A stretch of 44,706 nucleotides of DNA from assembly GCA_014378525.1 (NCBI GenBank), contig JACMNL010000007.1, positions 1 through 44,706 on the forward strand. The letters run 5' to 3'. A program made the translations under genes and the position numbers. Shown piece by piece: positions 1 to 8,188 of this stretch (its first letter is position 1; every line of letters begins with the position of its first letter). A model generated the notes under the pieces. It saw only the letters and a program-made list of their open reading frames with translations. It had not been told where the DNA came from and did no database searches. Origin of the DNA: Bacteriovorax sp. (GTDB lineage: Bacteria; Bdellovibrionota; Bacteriovoracia; Bacteriovoracales; Bacteriovoracaceae).

Positions 1-1
1 T

Positions 2-292
2 ATTGCCGGTTCATATGTTATCGACGGAAAAATCGCACAAGGCTGCGGGATTCGTTTACTTCGTAACGGGAAGATCATGCACGACGGGAAACTTTCTTCA
101 CTTAAACGTTTCAAAGATGACGTTAAAGAAGTTAAGAATGGTTACGAATGTGGTATCTCACTTGAAGGATATGTTGATATTAAAGCGGCCGATATTTTTG
201 AAGCTTACTTAATGGTTCAGAAAAAACGTACATTAGAAGATACAGCTGGAATGACTTCATCTGGATCTAAAGAATCGAGACCAGTGTTATAG
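2..292 (+). CDS. infB: translation initiation factor IF-2, C-terminal end (partial)
   Basis: This is the 3' end of a gene that begins before the window. Read in frame from base 2, it gives the last 96 residues, including [20 protein letters not shown] and [15 protein letters not shown]. These are typical of domain IV of bacterial IF-2, which binds the formylated initiator tRNA on the 30S subunit. The next gene, rbfA, begins one base after the TAG stop, so infB-rbfA-truB form the classic translation/RNA-modification operon. A short Ser/Gly-containing tail after the conserved EAYLMVQ segment is a little longer than in many IF-2 proteins. Identification rests on the motif and gene order. Confidence 0.95.
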   Translation: MAGSYVIDGKIAQGCGIRLLRNGKIMHDGKLSSLKRFKDDVKEVKNGYECGISLEGYVDIKAADIFEAYLMVQKKRTLEDTAGMTSSGSKESRPVL

Positions 293-293
293 T

Positions 294-650
294 ATGGTAA
301 AAAAAGCTAACAATTTTAAGAAAGATAAATACGAAGAAAGACTGTTAAATGAAATTAACAGTCTCCTTCGCACTTCTACAAATGACGGGCGCCTGGCGCG
401 CGTTTCAATCACGAAGGTTGAGCTTTCGCCGGACTATGGATACGCTACAGTTTCGTGGGACACTTACGATGCAGGAACTCGCGGAGACGCAAAAACTGCT
501 ATCGAAGCAAGTGCAGGACGTATCAGATCTGAGCTCGCAAAAGTTCTCGAAGTCCGTCATGTTCCTTCTTTAACCTTTGTTTACGACAATCAGTTTGAAG
601 AAGAAAAAAAGATCATGGATCTTATCAATAAAGAACAAGACCCAGAATAA
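294..650 (+). CDS. rbfA: 30S ribosome-binding factor RbfA
   Basis: A 118-residue protein of the usual RbfA length, which assists late maturation of the 16S rRNA 5' end and 30S assembly. The KH-like fold is suggested by RVSITKVELSPDYGYATV near residues 35-55 and by the C-terminal VRHVPSLTFVYDNQFEEEKK, which matches the family pattern of a hydrophobic strand followed by an acidic helix. It starts one base after infB and ends six bases before truB, so translation of the three genes is probably coupled. Confidence 0.95.
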   Translation: MVKKANNFKKDKYEERLLNEINSLLRTSTNDGRLARVSITKVELSPDYGYATVSWDTYDAGTRGDAKTAIEASAGRIRSELAKVLEVRHVPSLTFVYDNQFEEEKKIMDLINKEQDPE

Positions 651-656
651 TCTCCT

Positions 657-1628
657 GTGGAAACAGATTACAAAAAAATTCCTCTCGTATTCAATGTCTA
701 TAAGCCGGAAGGACCGTCATCATTTAATGTGGTCGCGCACTTTAAGCGCAATCTCAATTATGATTTTGGAAAAATTGGCCATTTTGGAACCCTCGATCCG
801 TTCGCAGAAGGAGTACTTCTCATCGGAGTTCAGGGGGCGCAGAAACTAAATAATTACATTCATGAACTGCTTCCCAAATCTTATCGAGCTGTCGGAATTT
901 TCGGTGGAAAAACGGATACAGGCGACTTCACAACTCAGGTTACTGAGACAAAACATATCGCAGAAGAGTTCCAAAAATTAAGCCTGAGTGAAATGGAAGA
1001 AAAACTGCGCAAGCATTTTTTGGGAGAGTACTGGCAAGCACCTCATAGATTTTCTGCCTCAAAGTTTGAAGGGAAGAGAATGTATAAACTCGCTCTTCAA
1101 GGTCGGGTCGTTGAAAAAGAAAAAGTAAAAAGAGAAATTGTTGAATTCGAGGTTTTGAATTTCAATTATCCTGAAATGGAATTTGTCGTCACGGTGAGCT
1201 CCGGAACTTATGTAAGAAGCCTGTTTGAAGAAATCGCAGAACTGTTTAACGGGTTTGGCGCACTGAAAATTTTAGAACGCATTGCCATAGGTGAAAACAC
1301 TTCTGATAACGCAATTAAAGAAGCTGACTGGCCTAAGAAAGATAGAGATTTTGACCTGGAAAAATGGGGCAAGCCGCTTGATCAAGTCTTGAGTTTAAAT
1401 AGTGTTCGACTGGATGTTAATCAAGCATCATTCTACTTACAAGGCGGAAGGATTTTAATTTCGGAATGCAATATGAAAATGGATGAAAACCAGGATCATA
1501 TCTCTTCACAAAACCTTTTATGGATTTATAATGTTGATGGATATTTGTTGGGCCTTGGAAGGCCGGTTGAAGGTGAGGTTCACTCCATTTTCAATCTAAA
1601 ACAGGGCATTGCACTTTTTACTTTTTAA
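657..1628 (+). CDS. truB: tRNA pseudouridine(55) synthase TruB
   Basis: A 323-residue enzyme that isomerises U55 of the tRNA T-loop to pseudouridine. The catalytic motif is GHFGTLDPFAEGVL at residues 41-54, with nucleophile Asp47. Further family motifs are KSYRAVGIFGGKTDTGD and VSSGTYVRSL. The start is a GTG six bases after the rbfA stop and has no strong Shine-Dalgarno sequence, so it probably depends on coupling to rbfA. The C-terminal part after about residue 240 is weakly conserved and could be a PUA-like tail. Confidence 0.95.
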   Translation: METDYKKIPLVFNVYKPEGPSSFNVVAHFKRNLNYDFGKIGHFGTLDPFAEGVLLIGVQGAQKLNNYIHELLPKSYRAVGIFGGKTDTGDFTTQVTETKHIAEEFQKLSLSEMEEKLRKHFLGEYWQAPHRFSASKFEGKRMYKLALQGRVVEKEKVKREIVEFEVLNFNYPEMEFVVTVSSGTYVRSLFEEIAELFNGFGALKILERIAIGENTSDNAIKEADWPKKDRDFDLEKWGKPLDQVLSLNSVRLDVNQASFYLQGGRILISECNMKMDENQDHISSQNLLWIYNVDGYLLGLGRPVEGEVHSIFNLKQGIALFTF

Positions 1629-1630
1629 TT

Positions 1631-2509
1631 ATGAAAATAGTTTTTGGTTTATTCATTTTAATTTCTTTGCAGCTGAATGCAATTGCATCCAGTGAAATGA
1701 ATTATATTTATCACCCACCAGAGTCTCCGCTCGATGTCCGTTACAATTATCATTGGGATGTTTTAAAAGCGGCCCTTCAGGTTACAGAAAAAAAATACGG
1801 CAAATTTCACATGAAACCCAGCATCTTCATGACTGAAGACAGGCAGGTCCGCGAGCTGGCTAAAAAAGAAAGCAAAATCTCTATCATGATCAGAGAGACG
1901 AATAATGAATTTGAAAGCAAGTTTATTCCGGTTCGTATTCCGATTGACCGCAACCTTATTGGTTACAGAGTTCTTTTGATTAATAAAAAAGATAAAGACC
2001 TTTTTAAGAGCGTAAACTCTCTGGAAGATTTGAAAAAATTCTCATTAGGCCAGGGTGCCGGTTGGGGAGACGTTGATATTTTACAGAAGGCGGGCTTCAA
2101 AGTTTCAACAGAAGTTTATTATGACAAAATTTTTGAAGGACTTGCTAAGGGTGAATACCAGGCCTTTCCAAGAGCTGCGACGGAAGTTGTCGATGAGTTT
2201 GAAAAGAGAAAAGATAAAATGCCTGAGCTGATGATTGAAGAAAATATTATGCTTTATTATCCGCTACCGACCTATTTCTGGTTTTCTAAAACAGATCACG
2301 GAAGAAAACTTGCTGCCAGAACTCAGGAGGGTATGGAGACTTTAGTGGCCAACGGGACGCTGGAAAAACTTTTCGAGAAATACTACAAAACTGATATTGC
2401 CGGGCTAAAACTCAAAAAAAGAAAGCTATTTAAAATTCCAAATCCGATGCTTCCACTCGATACTCCTTTTCAGGATAAGCGTCTTTGGGTCGATATCAAT
2501 AATTTCTAA
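1631..2509 (+). CDS. periplasmic solute-binding-like protein (SBP family 3 type)
   Basis: A 292-residue protein with a signal peptide (MKIVFGLFILISLQLNAIAS). The remainder resembles type 2 periplasmic binding proteins of the family 3 class: a central hinge region LIGYRVLLINKKDKDLF, the LEDLKKFSLGQGAGWGD segment, and a C-terminal helix with MGTL-like spacing (GMETLVANGTLEKLFEKYY). It begins two bases after truB and is co-transcribed with it, but no permease or ATPase gene is nearby. It may therefore be a sensor or orphan binding protein rather than part of a complete ABC importer. The ligand is unknown. Confidence 0.7.
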   Translation: MKIVFGLFILISLQLNAIASSEMNYIYHPPESPLDVRYNYHWDVLKAALQVTEKKYGKFHMKPSIFMTEDRQVRELAKKESKISIMIRETNNEFESKFIPVRIPIDRNLIGYRVLLINKKDKDLFKSVNSLEDLKKFSLGQGAGWGDVDILQKAGFKVSTEVYYDKIFEGLAKGEYQAFPRAATEVVDEFEKRKDKMPELMIEENIMLYYPLPTYFWFSKTDHGRKLAARTQEGMETLVANGTLEKLFEKYYKTDIAGLKLKKRKLFKIPNPMLPLDTPFQDKRLWVDINNF

Positions 2510-2671
2510 TCACATCAGCTTCGCATAGTCAGTTTATCCAACGCACTGAGTTTTGGTAAATTTAATCTTTACGAGGGGAAAATCGTACTTTTTCCTAAAC
2601 ATCTCGCATTCTTATGTTAAAATAAAGCGTATCAATAACTGATTATTTAACTCGTTCTATCGGGAGTTTTA

Positions 2672-3520
2672 GTGAGCACAACATACATTGCCATGATTGT
2701 GGCGATTTTAATGGGAATTGGACTTTTAGTGGGTATCGGAGCATTGAGTTTGCTTTCGGGTGCACTTAATTTTCTTTTCGTTAAACCAAGAATTGAAATT
2801 CTAAAAAGTAAAAATGATTCAACATTTGCTTTTACTTTCAAATGGGATCAGGATGCTGAGCCGGTAAGTTTTGATCAATTACGCGTTCATTTATTCAATC
2901 CATTCGGCGTACCTGCTGAAGTGGTGATCACTAGAGAATTCGATCCATCGAATGTCGATTTCGTTCGCGAAATTGATCTTGGTGATCAGTTTAAAAAAAT
3001 CTTAACTGCAACAAATCTTGAAAAAGCTTCTGTTGAAGTAGAAGTGTTAGCTTCAAAAGATTCTGTCACTCACACACAATCTTTTAAAGGTGATGTGTTC
3101 GTTAAAAAATTTACTGAATCAACAGCGACTGCTGAAGATGTTGCAAATCAATTTGTTGTAGAAAAAGTAAAACCTAGATTTGAAATTCCTGAGAGATCAT
3201 TTATTTCTCCTCCTCTTCCAAAAACAGCTAAGCAATTAAAGATGGCGACGAATCCAATGTTCGCTGGAGAATTTGCCGGTGCCGGTGGTGGAGCTGCTGC
3301 AGCTGGGCCTGCGGTTGAGAACTTTAATATTGCAAAAGTATGGATCGAGCCAGGGTGTATCGTATGTGATGCATGTGAAGCGATTTTTCCTGAGGTTTTT
3401 GAAGTAACGGATTCAACTTGTATCATCAGACCAGGGGCACCTCTGAATGATGGATTGAGAATGCAAGAAGCAGCTGAAGCTTGTCCAGTTGAAGTTATTA
3501 AGTTCACTAAGGCTTCATAA
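2672..3520 (+). CDS. membrane-anchored single-cluster ferredoxin
   Basis: A 282-residue protein with three visible parts. An N-terminal transmembrane segment of very hydrophobic, Gly-rich sequence spans about residues 5-35. A central beta-rich region of unknown type follows (about 40-165), then a Pro/Ala/Gly-rich linker with a run of Gly and Ala near residue 208. The C-terminal ferredoxin domain (about 220-280) has C-x2-C-x2-C (GCIVCDACEAIFPEVF) and a distal CP (EACPVEVIKF), as in bacterial one-cluster 4Fe-4S or 3Fe-4S ferredoxins. The GTG start follows GGGAG. The electron partner is not visible in the neighbourhood. The domain combination is unusual. Confidence 0.75.
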   Translation: MSTTYIAMIVAILMGIGLLVGIGALSLLSGALNFLFVKPRIEILKSKNDSTFAFTFKWDQDAEPVSFDQLRVHLFNPFGVPAEVVITREFDPSNVDFVREIDLGDQFKKILTATNLEKASVEVEVLASKDSVTHTQSFKGDVFVKKFTESTATAEDVANQFVVEKVKPRFEIPERSFISPPLPKTAKQLKMATNPMFAGEFAGAGGGAAAAGPAVENFNIAKVWIEPGCIVCDACEAIFPEVFEVTDSTCIIRPGAPLNDGLRMQEAAEACPVEVIKFTKAS

Positions 3521-3547
3521 TAAGTTTTTAAATTTAGATTTTAGATA

Positions 3548-3582
3548 AAAAAAGGCCTTCATTATGAAGGCCTTTTTTTTTA
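3548..3582. terminator. bidirectional intrinsic terminator
   Basis: Perfect 10-bp stem AAAGGCCTTC (3551-3560) and GAAGGCCTTT (3566-3575) around an ATTAT loop. An A-tract lies on the left and a T-tract on the right, so it can terminate both the ferredoxin gene and the convergent peptidase gene. Confidence 0.9.
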
Positions 3583-4266
3583 TGATTTAAAAGTTTCAAT
3601 TATTTTCGTAGTAAACATTTTTTTAAACGCTTCTTCATTTTCTTTCCATACAGAATCTAAAGTCACTGTATCCGATAAAACCGGACATTCAAAAGTTAAC
3701 ACAGGAGATTTTAAAATCTGTGGCCCGTATTCACCAAGAGATCCTGGAGTCGGGTGAGTTAAAAAATCTGCTTCAATTGGATACTTGTTGAAGGTTGCTA
3801 AGAAGTCTGCCAGTTCTTTACAAGCTCCGTTGTAATTAATAACCGGATACCATGAATGGAAACTTAAAATAAATCTTGGAGGGTACTTTTCAAAAAGCTC
3901 AACCAGGAATTTATTTTCAGGTTCACTAAGTGGAGCAGTGCCTGGGAAATACTTCGCTTCACGGGCCTCAGGAGTCCATTGAGCGCTTGGAAGGTTGCGG
4001 TTCAGGTCAACACCATTGCCGTTAACTCTTGTTCCTGCTTTGTAGCCATCAACGTTCACAACCGGAACGATGATCATGGGCATATTAACTTCAGAAGTTT
4101 CACCAAGCCACTCGTGAATTTTTTTCGCGAGGTGAGCACCTTCAACTTCGTCGCCGTGAACGGCACCTAAAATGTAATTGTATTTTGGAGCATCCAACTC
4201 TGATTTGAATGCAACGATTTTTTCGCCTTTAACTGATGTTCCGGGAGCTAGTTCGATAAATTTCAT
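3580..4266 (-). CDS. M14 family peptidase, MpaA-like (murein peptide amidase type)
   Basis: A 228-residue zinc carboxypeptidase-fold protein without a signal peptide. Zinc and catalytic elements are in order: HGDEVEG (HxxE), NGVDLNRN (substrate-binding Arg), SFHSW (third zinc His) and LTFECP (catalytic Glu). Its size and motifs resemble E. coli MpaA, which cleaves the gamma-D-Glu-meso-DAP bond of recycled murein peptides in the cytosol. In a predator this could also process prey peptidoglycan fragments (inference). It starts two bases after the PTPS-like gene and shares its operon. A general M14 carboxypeptidase is the alternative. Confidence 0.75.
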   Translation of the reverse strand: MKFIELAPGTSVKGEKIVAFKSELDAPKYNYILGAVHGDEVEGAHLAKKIHEWLGETSEVNMPMIIVPVVNVDGYKAGTRVNGNGVDLNRNLPSAQWTPEAREAKYFPGTAPLSEPENKFLVELFEKYPPRFILSFHSWYPVINYNGACKELADFLATFNKYPIEADFLTHPTPGSLGEYGPQILKSPVLTFECPVLSDTVTLDSVWKENEEAFKKMFTTKIIETFKS

Positions 4267-4268
4267 TC

Positions 4269-4763
4269 TTATTCCTTAAAGAGTGTATACACCGCTGACT
4301 GGCCCGGTGTTTCCTCGACTTCAATTTCGAGTTCGTTAAATTCAAATTTGTATTGGTCCAAAACTTCGTTTCTGATTTCTGTCGCAAGGTAAGCTGCAAT
4401 TCTTTCTGCCGATGTATTTTCGATTGGAAGGAGAAGCACATCCGATTTAGGAATGCTGAAGACACTTTCGTCAGGGCAGACGATATTATAATTTTTTTCT
4501 CTGTCTTCAATGATGATGGCAGAATGATTTTTCGGGATTAAAAGTTTGTGGTCAAGTGAATCACAAATTTTTCTGACGATAGGTTTAATGTTCAGGAAAT
4601 CAAAAACCATGTCATCGTCGAGCTCAGGCGCGTTGCCACGCACTTGTACACGGTAGTTATGGCCGTGAAGAGGCTCTCTTGTTCCATCTTTAAAAAGCAT
4701 GAAATGCGAAGAAGCAAAGTTGAAATACTGTTTATAGACGCGGATGGAAAATGCTGTTTTCAT
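4269..4763 (-). CDS. 6-pyruvoyltetrahydropterin synthase-like protein, PTPS-III type
   Basis: A 164-residue member of the PTPS/QueD family. Zinc ligands are His20 (FASSHF) and His33 and His35 of HGHNY. Later family motifs are CDSLDHKLL, IENTSAERIAAYL and the C-terminal EVEETPGQSAVY. The catalytic Cys of QueD and eukaryotic PTPS is absent. Instead Glu30 stands as E-x2-HGH, the signature described for PTPS-III, which replaces dihydroneopterin aldolase (FolB) in folate synthesis. The likely reaction is therefore dihydroneopterin triphosphate to 6-hydroxymethyl-dihydropterin rather than queuosine synthesis. It is the first gene of the reverse-strand pair with the M14 peptidase. Confidence 0.8.
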   Translation of the reverse strand: MKTAFSIRVYKQYFNFASSHFMLFKDGTREPLHGHNYRVQVRGNAPELDDDMVFDFLNIKPIVRKICDSLDHKLLIPKNHSAIIIEDREKNYNIVCPDESVFSIPKSDVLLLPIENTSAERIAAYLATEIRNEVLDQYKFEFNELEIEVEETPGQSAVYTLFKE

Positions 4764-4821
4764 CCCTCATTGATAACATAATCGCTATGAAAAGAGTATA
4801 TTTTAAAATAGAATTCTCCCT

Positions 4822-5484
4822 ATGAAAAAATCAGATGTCCTTAAAACTCTTAAAAAATTACGTCCCGTATTTGACCAGTTTCCTGAAGGGCTCGAGGCCC
4901 TGGATAAACTGGAAAGTCTAACTCCTGATTTAATCGAATCTGACAAACCAACAAAAAATCTGGACTGGAATTCGGGATTCGCACTTCCGGATGAAATGCG
5001 TGAGCAGACCAGTGCCTATGCAATTTTTGCTGATGGTGCTTGCCGCGGAAATCCGGGGCCGGGTGCCTGGGGTGTGATGATTCAGGATGCGAAAGGTGAA
5101 GTGATTTTAAAAGCGTCGGGGGTTGATGTTCCGACAACTAATAATAAAATGGAGCTTGAAGGAGTTATCAGAGGACTTAACGGGCTGATCGAAAAATGGA
5201 TTGAAGAAGGAACATCGGATTCACTAAGTCCTGTATTCGTTTATAGTGATTCTAAATATGTGACTGAAGGAATTTCATCATGGGTGAGTGGATGGAAAAA
5301 CCGTGGCTGGAAAAAAGCTGACGGGAAAGAGCCGGAGAATATTCTTCTGTGGAAAGAACTGGATCGTTTAGTATCGCGATTTGAGAACATAAAATTTCTC
5401 TGGGTGAAAGGCCATGCCGGACATCCGCAGAATGAAATGTGTGATCGGATGTGTAATCTTGCTTTGGATGAAGCAGGATTTTAA
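4822..5484 (+). CDS. rnhA: ribonuclease HI with N-terminal extension
   Basis: A 220-residue protein. Residues about 64-220 form the RNase HI domain that cleaves RNA in RNA:DNA hybrids. The carboxylates are Asp71 (FADGACRGNPG), Glu111 (NNKMELEGV), Asp143 (VYSDSKYV) and Asp208 (NEMCDRMC). The HxGHPQNE loop (VKGHAGHPQNE) is also intact. The first roughly 62 residues are an extra, Lys/Leu-rich segment that is not the eukaryotic hybrid-binding domain by eye. The gene is divergent from the PTPS gene with only 58 bases between them. Confidence 0.93.
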   Translation: MKKSDVLKTLKKLRPVFDQFPEGLEALDKLESLTPDLIESDKPTKNLDWNSGFALPDEMREQTSAYAIFADGACRGNPGPGAWGVMIQDAKGEVILKASGVDVPTTNNKMELEGVIRGLNGLIEKWIEEGTSDSLSPVFVYSDSKYVTEGISSWVSGWKNRGWKKADGKEPENILLWKELDRLVSRFENIKFLWVKGHAGHPQNEMCDRMCNLALDEAGF

Positions 5485-5505
5485 AAAAATATGTAAGGAG
5501 TTTTT

Positions 5506-6273
5506 ATGCGTTCACTTTTAATAGTTTTATCATTAACAGTTCTTGCTTCGTGTTCGACTCATTCAAATCACGAATCAAATGAAGTAAAGGCCAACCCGCG
5601 CGAGTATCAAATCGGTGCCTATTTATGGCAGCAAACCAGTGGTGAGTACAGAGCACTAGTTCACCAGGCCTATAACATTGCACGCGAGCGAGTGGAGAGA
5701 GATTTAGAAGATAAGCACAATAGAAAACGCGCTGTGATTTTTGATATTGATGAAACACTTTTAGACAATTCTGTCGGTGGTGCACAGGAAATAAAACTTG
5801 GTCTTTCATGGAAAGATAATAAGTTTAACGAATGGGTAAAATCGCGACAGGCCGTAGCGATTCCCGGAACGCTTGATTTCGTAAAATTTTTAAAAGACCG
5901 TCAGGTTGAAATTTTCTACATTTCGAACAGAGCTCTCTCAATGTTCGACGATACTTATGCCAACCTACAGGCAGTAGGTTTCCCTGTGAAAAAAGAAAAT
6001 TTAATGTTGATGGGTGAAGACCATTCTAAAGAAAGCAGACGTCAGATCGTTTTAAAAAAGTATGATGTTGTTGTTTACTTAGGTGATAACCTTACAGATT
6101 TTCCGGGCGGTTTTGAGAAGACATCAGTAGAAGCTCGCAATGCGTTAGTCGAAAAAATGCAAAGTGACTTCGGGCAGAAGCTTATTATTCTTCCGAATCC
6201 ATTGTACGGAGATTGGGAGAGAGCATTGCCAACGGATAAATCGCGAATCGACCTTTTAAAAATTAAACCTTAA
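5506..6273 (+). CDS. HAD acid phosphatase / 5'-nucleotidase lipoprotein, e(P4) family
   Basis: A 255-residue lipoprotein with lipobox VLASC (Cys16). The HAD motif I is FDIDETLLDN with Asp80 and Asp82. Motif II is near FYISNR and motif III/IV is YLGDNLTDF. This matches the P4/hel family of outer-membrane 5'-nucleotidases, which in Haemophilus dephosphorylate NMN and nucleotides so that nucleosides can be imported. In this organism it could help scavenge prey nucleotides (inference). A good Shine-Dalgarno sequence (AAGGAG) precedes the ATG. Confidence 0.85.
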   Translation: MRSLLIVLSLTVLASCSTHSNHESNEVKANPREYQIGAYLWQQTSGEYRALVHQAYNIARERVERDLEDKHNRKRAVIFDIDETLLDNSVGGAQEIKLGLSWKDNKFNEWVKSRQAVAIPGTLDFVKFLKDRQVEIFYISNRALSMFDDTYANLQAVGFPVKKENLMLMGEDHSKESRRQIVLKKYDVVVYLGDNLTDFPGGFEKTSVEARNALVEKMQSDFGQKLIILPNPLYGDWERALPTDKSRIDLLKIKP

Positions 6274-6358
6274 TCTTGATCTTTAAGCTTTTGGGCATTA
6301 ACGTATTATAGTTAAACAAATTGATATTGATCACACATCATTACAAAGGAATGACGAA

Positions 6359-7090
6359 ATGAAGAAGATTTTATTTGCAGTAGTAATTCTAGCTATGGCA
6401 GTTGGATGCTCGAAAGGGAAAGATCCAAAAACTGAAGAAGAGAAAACATTTTACTCAATCGGAACAATGTTCGGATCTCGCTTAACTCAATTAAGCATGT
6501 CAGATGCTGAGCTTGACGCTCTTACATCTGGATTAAGAGATGCAGCTAAAGGTGAAAAACAAAAAGTTGATCCTATGGCATACCAACAAAAAATCCAGGA
6601 TATGTTCAAAGCTCGTATGGAAAAACAAGCTGTCGACGTTAAGAAAAAAGGAAATGAATTCATCGATAACTTCGTAAAGAAAGAAGGAGCAACTAAAACT
6701 GCTTCAGGTCTTGCTTACAAAGTAGAAAAAGAAGGAACAGGGGCAACTCCAAAAGAAACTGATATCGTAAAAGTTCACTACCATGGAACTTTAGTAGACG
6801 GGACAGTATTCGATTCTTCAGTAGAAAGAAAACAACCAGTTTCTTTCCCACTAAACAGAGTTATCAAAGGATGGACTGAAGGTCTTCAAACTATGAAAGT
6901 TGGTGGTAAATCAAAATTCGTAATCCCTTCTGAACTTGCTTACGGTGATGCTGGTGCTCCACCAAAAATCGCTGGTGGCGCAACTTTAATTTTCGAAGTT
7001 GAACTTCTTGCAATTGAAAAAGCTCCAGAAGCTGCTCCAACAGCAACTGCTGCTCCGGCAAAAGCAATGGTTCCAGTTAAGAAAAAATAA
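6359..7090 (+). CDS. FKBP-type peptidyl-prolyl isomerase lipoprotein (Mip/FkpA-like)
   Basis: A 243-residue protein with lipobox AVGC (Cys17). An alpha-helical N-terminal dimerisation-type domain (about 25-108) includes YSIGTMFGSRL, as in FKBP_N. A complete FKBP domain (about 112-212) carries VKVHYHGTLVDGTVFDSS, VIKGWTEGLQ, IPSELAYGD and LIFEVELL. An Ala/Pro/Lys-rich tail of about 30 residues follows. It is expected to assist folding of outer-membrane or periplasmic proteins. It is monocistronic, ending in a clear terminator. Confidence 0.92.
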   Translation: MKKILFAVVILAMAVGCSKGKDPKTEEEKTFYSIGTMFGSRLTQLSMSDAELDALTSGLRDAAKGEKQKVDPMAYQQKIQDMFKARMEKQAVDVKKKGNEFIDNFVKKEGATKTASGLAYKVEKEGTGATPKETDIVKVHYHGTLVDGTVFDSSVERKQPVSFPLNRVIKGWTEGLQTMKVGGKSKFVIPSELAYGDAGAPPKIAGGATLIFEVELLAIEKAPEAAPTATAAPAKAMVPVKKK

Positions 7091-7118
7091 TTTTTAAGAA
7101 AATTTAAAAATAAAGAAG

Positions 7119-7148
7119 GCCTCTTAGTTCAAACTAAGAGGCTTTTTT
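7119..7148 (+). terminator. intrinsic terminator after FKBP gene
   Basis: Stem GCCTCTTAG (7119-7127) paired with CTAAGAGGC (7134-7142), a loop of six bases, then a run of six T. Confidence 0.9.
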
Positions 7149-7215
7149 GTTTTTGGAGCTAGCGTATGTTGCTCCGGCCTATGATGTGATAAAATGTCTT
7201 GAGGTATAATTTGTT

Positions 7216-7827
7216 ATGAAGAAAATTTTATTCGTAATATATTTTTTAAGTTTCCATGCTGTGGCCCAAACTCAGTCTGAGCAGGATCAGATGAACTCTC
7301 AAATTCAAGAGATCATGAAAGCGCGTGCAGAAATGCTGAAAGCTTTAATGGATGACACTGGCAATGGAAGTTTAGAAAAGCATTTGCTGGAGATGATGAA
7401 AAACTTTGATAAAGATGATGATTTCGGTTTCGGGGATATGGGTGGCCCGATTGTGGGAGAGTATGACTGGATTGAAAACGAGACCAGCAAAACGTTAAAA
7501 ATTAAAGTTAAGCAGATTAAGGATCATCCATTAGATATAAAAATCCAGAAAGGGGAGATTAAAATCAAGGGTGATGTCGAAGCTGTAGAAGGCAGCGGCA
7601 AAAGAAAAGTAACGAGAAAAATTAATTTTGAAAGATCATTTACTCTCCCGGATGATGTTGATCAGACAAATCCTGAGTTTGAAAATAAAGGTGGTGAGAT
7701 GTTGATCAAGTTTAAAAAACTTTCAAATAAATCATCTGCTAAAAAAGTTTCATCGCCAAAAGTTGCTCCTGTAAAACAGGAAGAAAGACGTCCGATTAGC
7801 CCTGACAAAGATGACATTAGCATCTAG
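7216..7827 (+). CDS. exported small-heat-shock-like (alpha-crystallin domain) protein
   Basis: A 203-residue protein with a signal peptide ending AVAQ. A helical, Met-rich segment (about 25-70) precedes an Hsp20-like beta domain (about 78-165): ENETSKTLKIKVKQ, IQKGEIKIKGDVE, KINFERSFTLPDDVD and GGEMLIKFKKL, which follows the strand order of the alpha-crystallin fold. The Lys/Pro/Ser-rich tail is likely disordered. Known small heat shock proteins are almost all cytosolic, so a secreted one suggests a periplasmic or surface holdase role (inference). It heads a run of four genes that ends at cpaF. Confidence 0.65.
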   Translation: MKKILFVIYFLSFHAVAQTQSEQDQMNSQIQEIMKARAEMLKALMDDTGNGSLEKHLLEMMKNFDKDDDFGFGDMGGPIVGEYDWIENETSKTLKIKVKQIKDHPLDIKIQKGEIKIKGDVEAVEGSGKRKVTRKINFERSFTLPDDVDQTNPEFENKGGEMLIKFKKLSNKSSAKKVSSPKVAPVKQEERRPISPDKDDISI

Positions 7828-7836
7828 AATTTAATT

Positions 7837-8091
7837 ATGAAAAAATACATCTTTTTAATTTTGGTTCTTTTAATAAATAAATCTTTTGCAGCAACTGGTG
7901 AGTATGTTCTTACAGCATCCAAATCAGTGACACTGGAAAAAGTTCAGTCTGAGTTTAAAAAAACTGAACCTGAGTCAATTACCGACATGGGGAACAATCA
8001 GTTTCTTATCAAATACAAAAAAGACCCGGGTTTCGAAAAGCTTAAAATTTTCGTTGAACCGCCTTACAAAATCACAACCAAACACCGGTAA
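7837..8091 (+). CDS. small exported protein of unknown function
   Basis: An 84-residue protein with a clear signal peptide (MKKYIFLILVLLINKSFA). The mature part is about 65 residues: GEYVLTASKSVTLEKVQSEF and then a mixed alpha/beta pattern ending KIFVEPPYKITTKHR. The alternation loosely resembles peptidase-inhibitor I9 or propeptide-like folds, but I would not assign it. It starts nine bases after the alpha-crystallin-like gene and is probably co-transcribed with it. Confidence 0.65.
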   Translation: MKKYIFLILVLLINKSFAATGEYVLTASKSVTLEKVQSEFKKTEPESITDMGNNQFLIKYKKDPGFEKLKIFVEPPYKITTKHR

Positions 8092-8188
8092 TTCTGCAAA
8101 AAAGCATTAACTTATCCTGATTAAAGTAATTACGTCGGATACCGATAAGCTATGGAGAAATCTATAAAAGTTTATCGAGAGGACCTGC

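Noticed and set aside
4269-4763. Queuosine enzyme QueD
   Set aside because: The essential catalytic Cys is replaced by the E-x2-HGH arrangement typical of PTPS-III.
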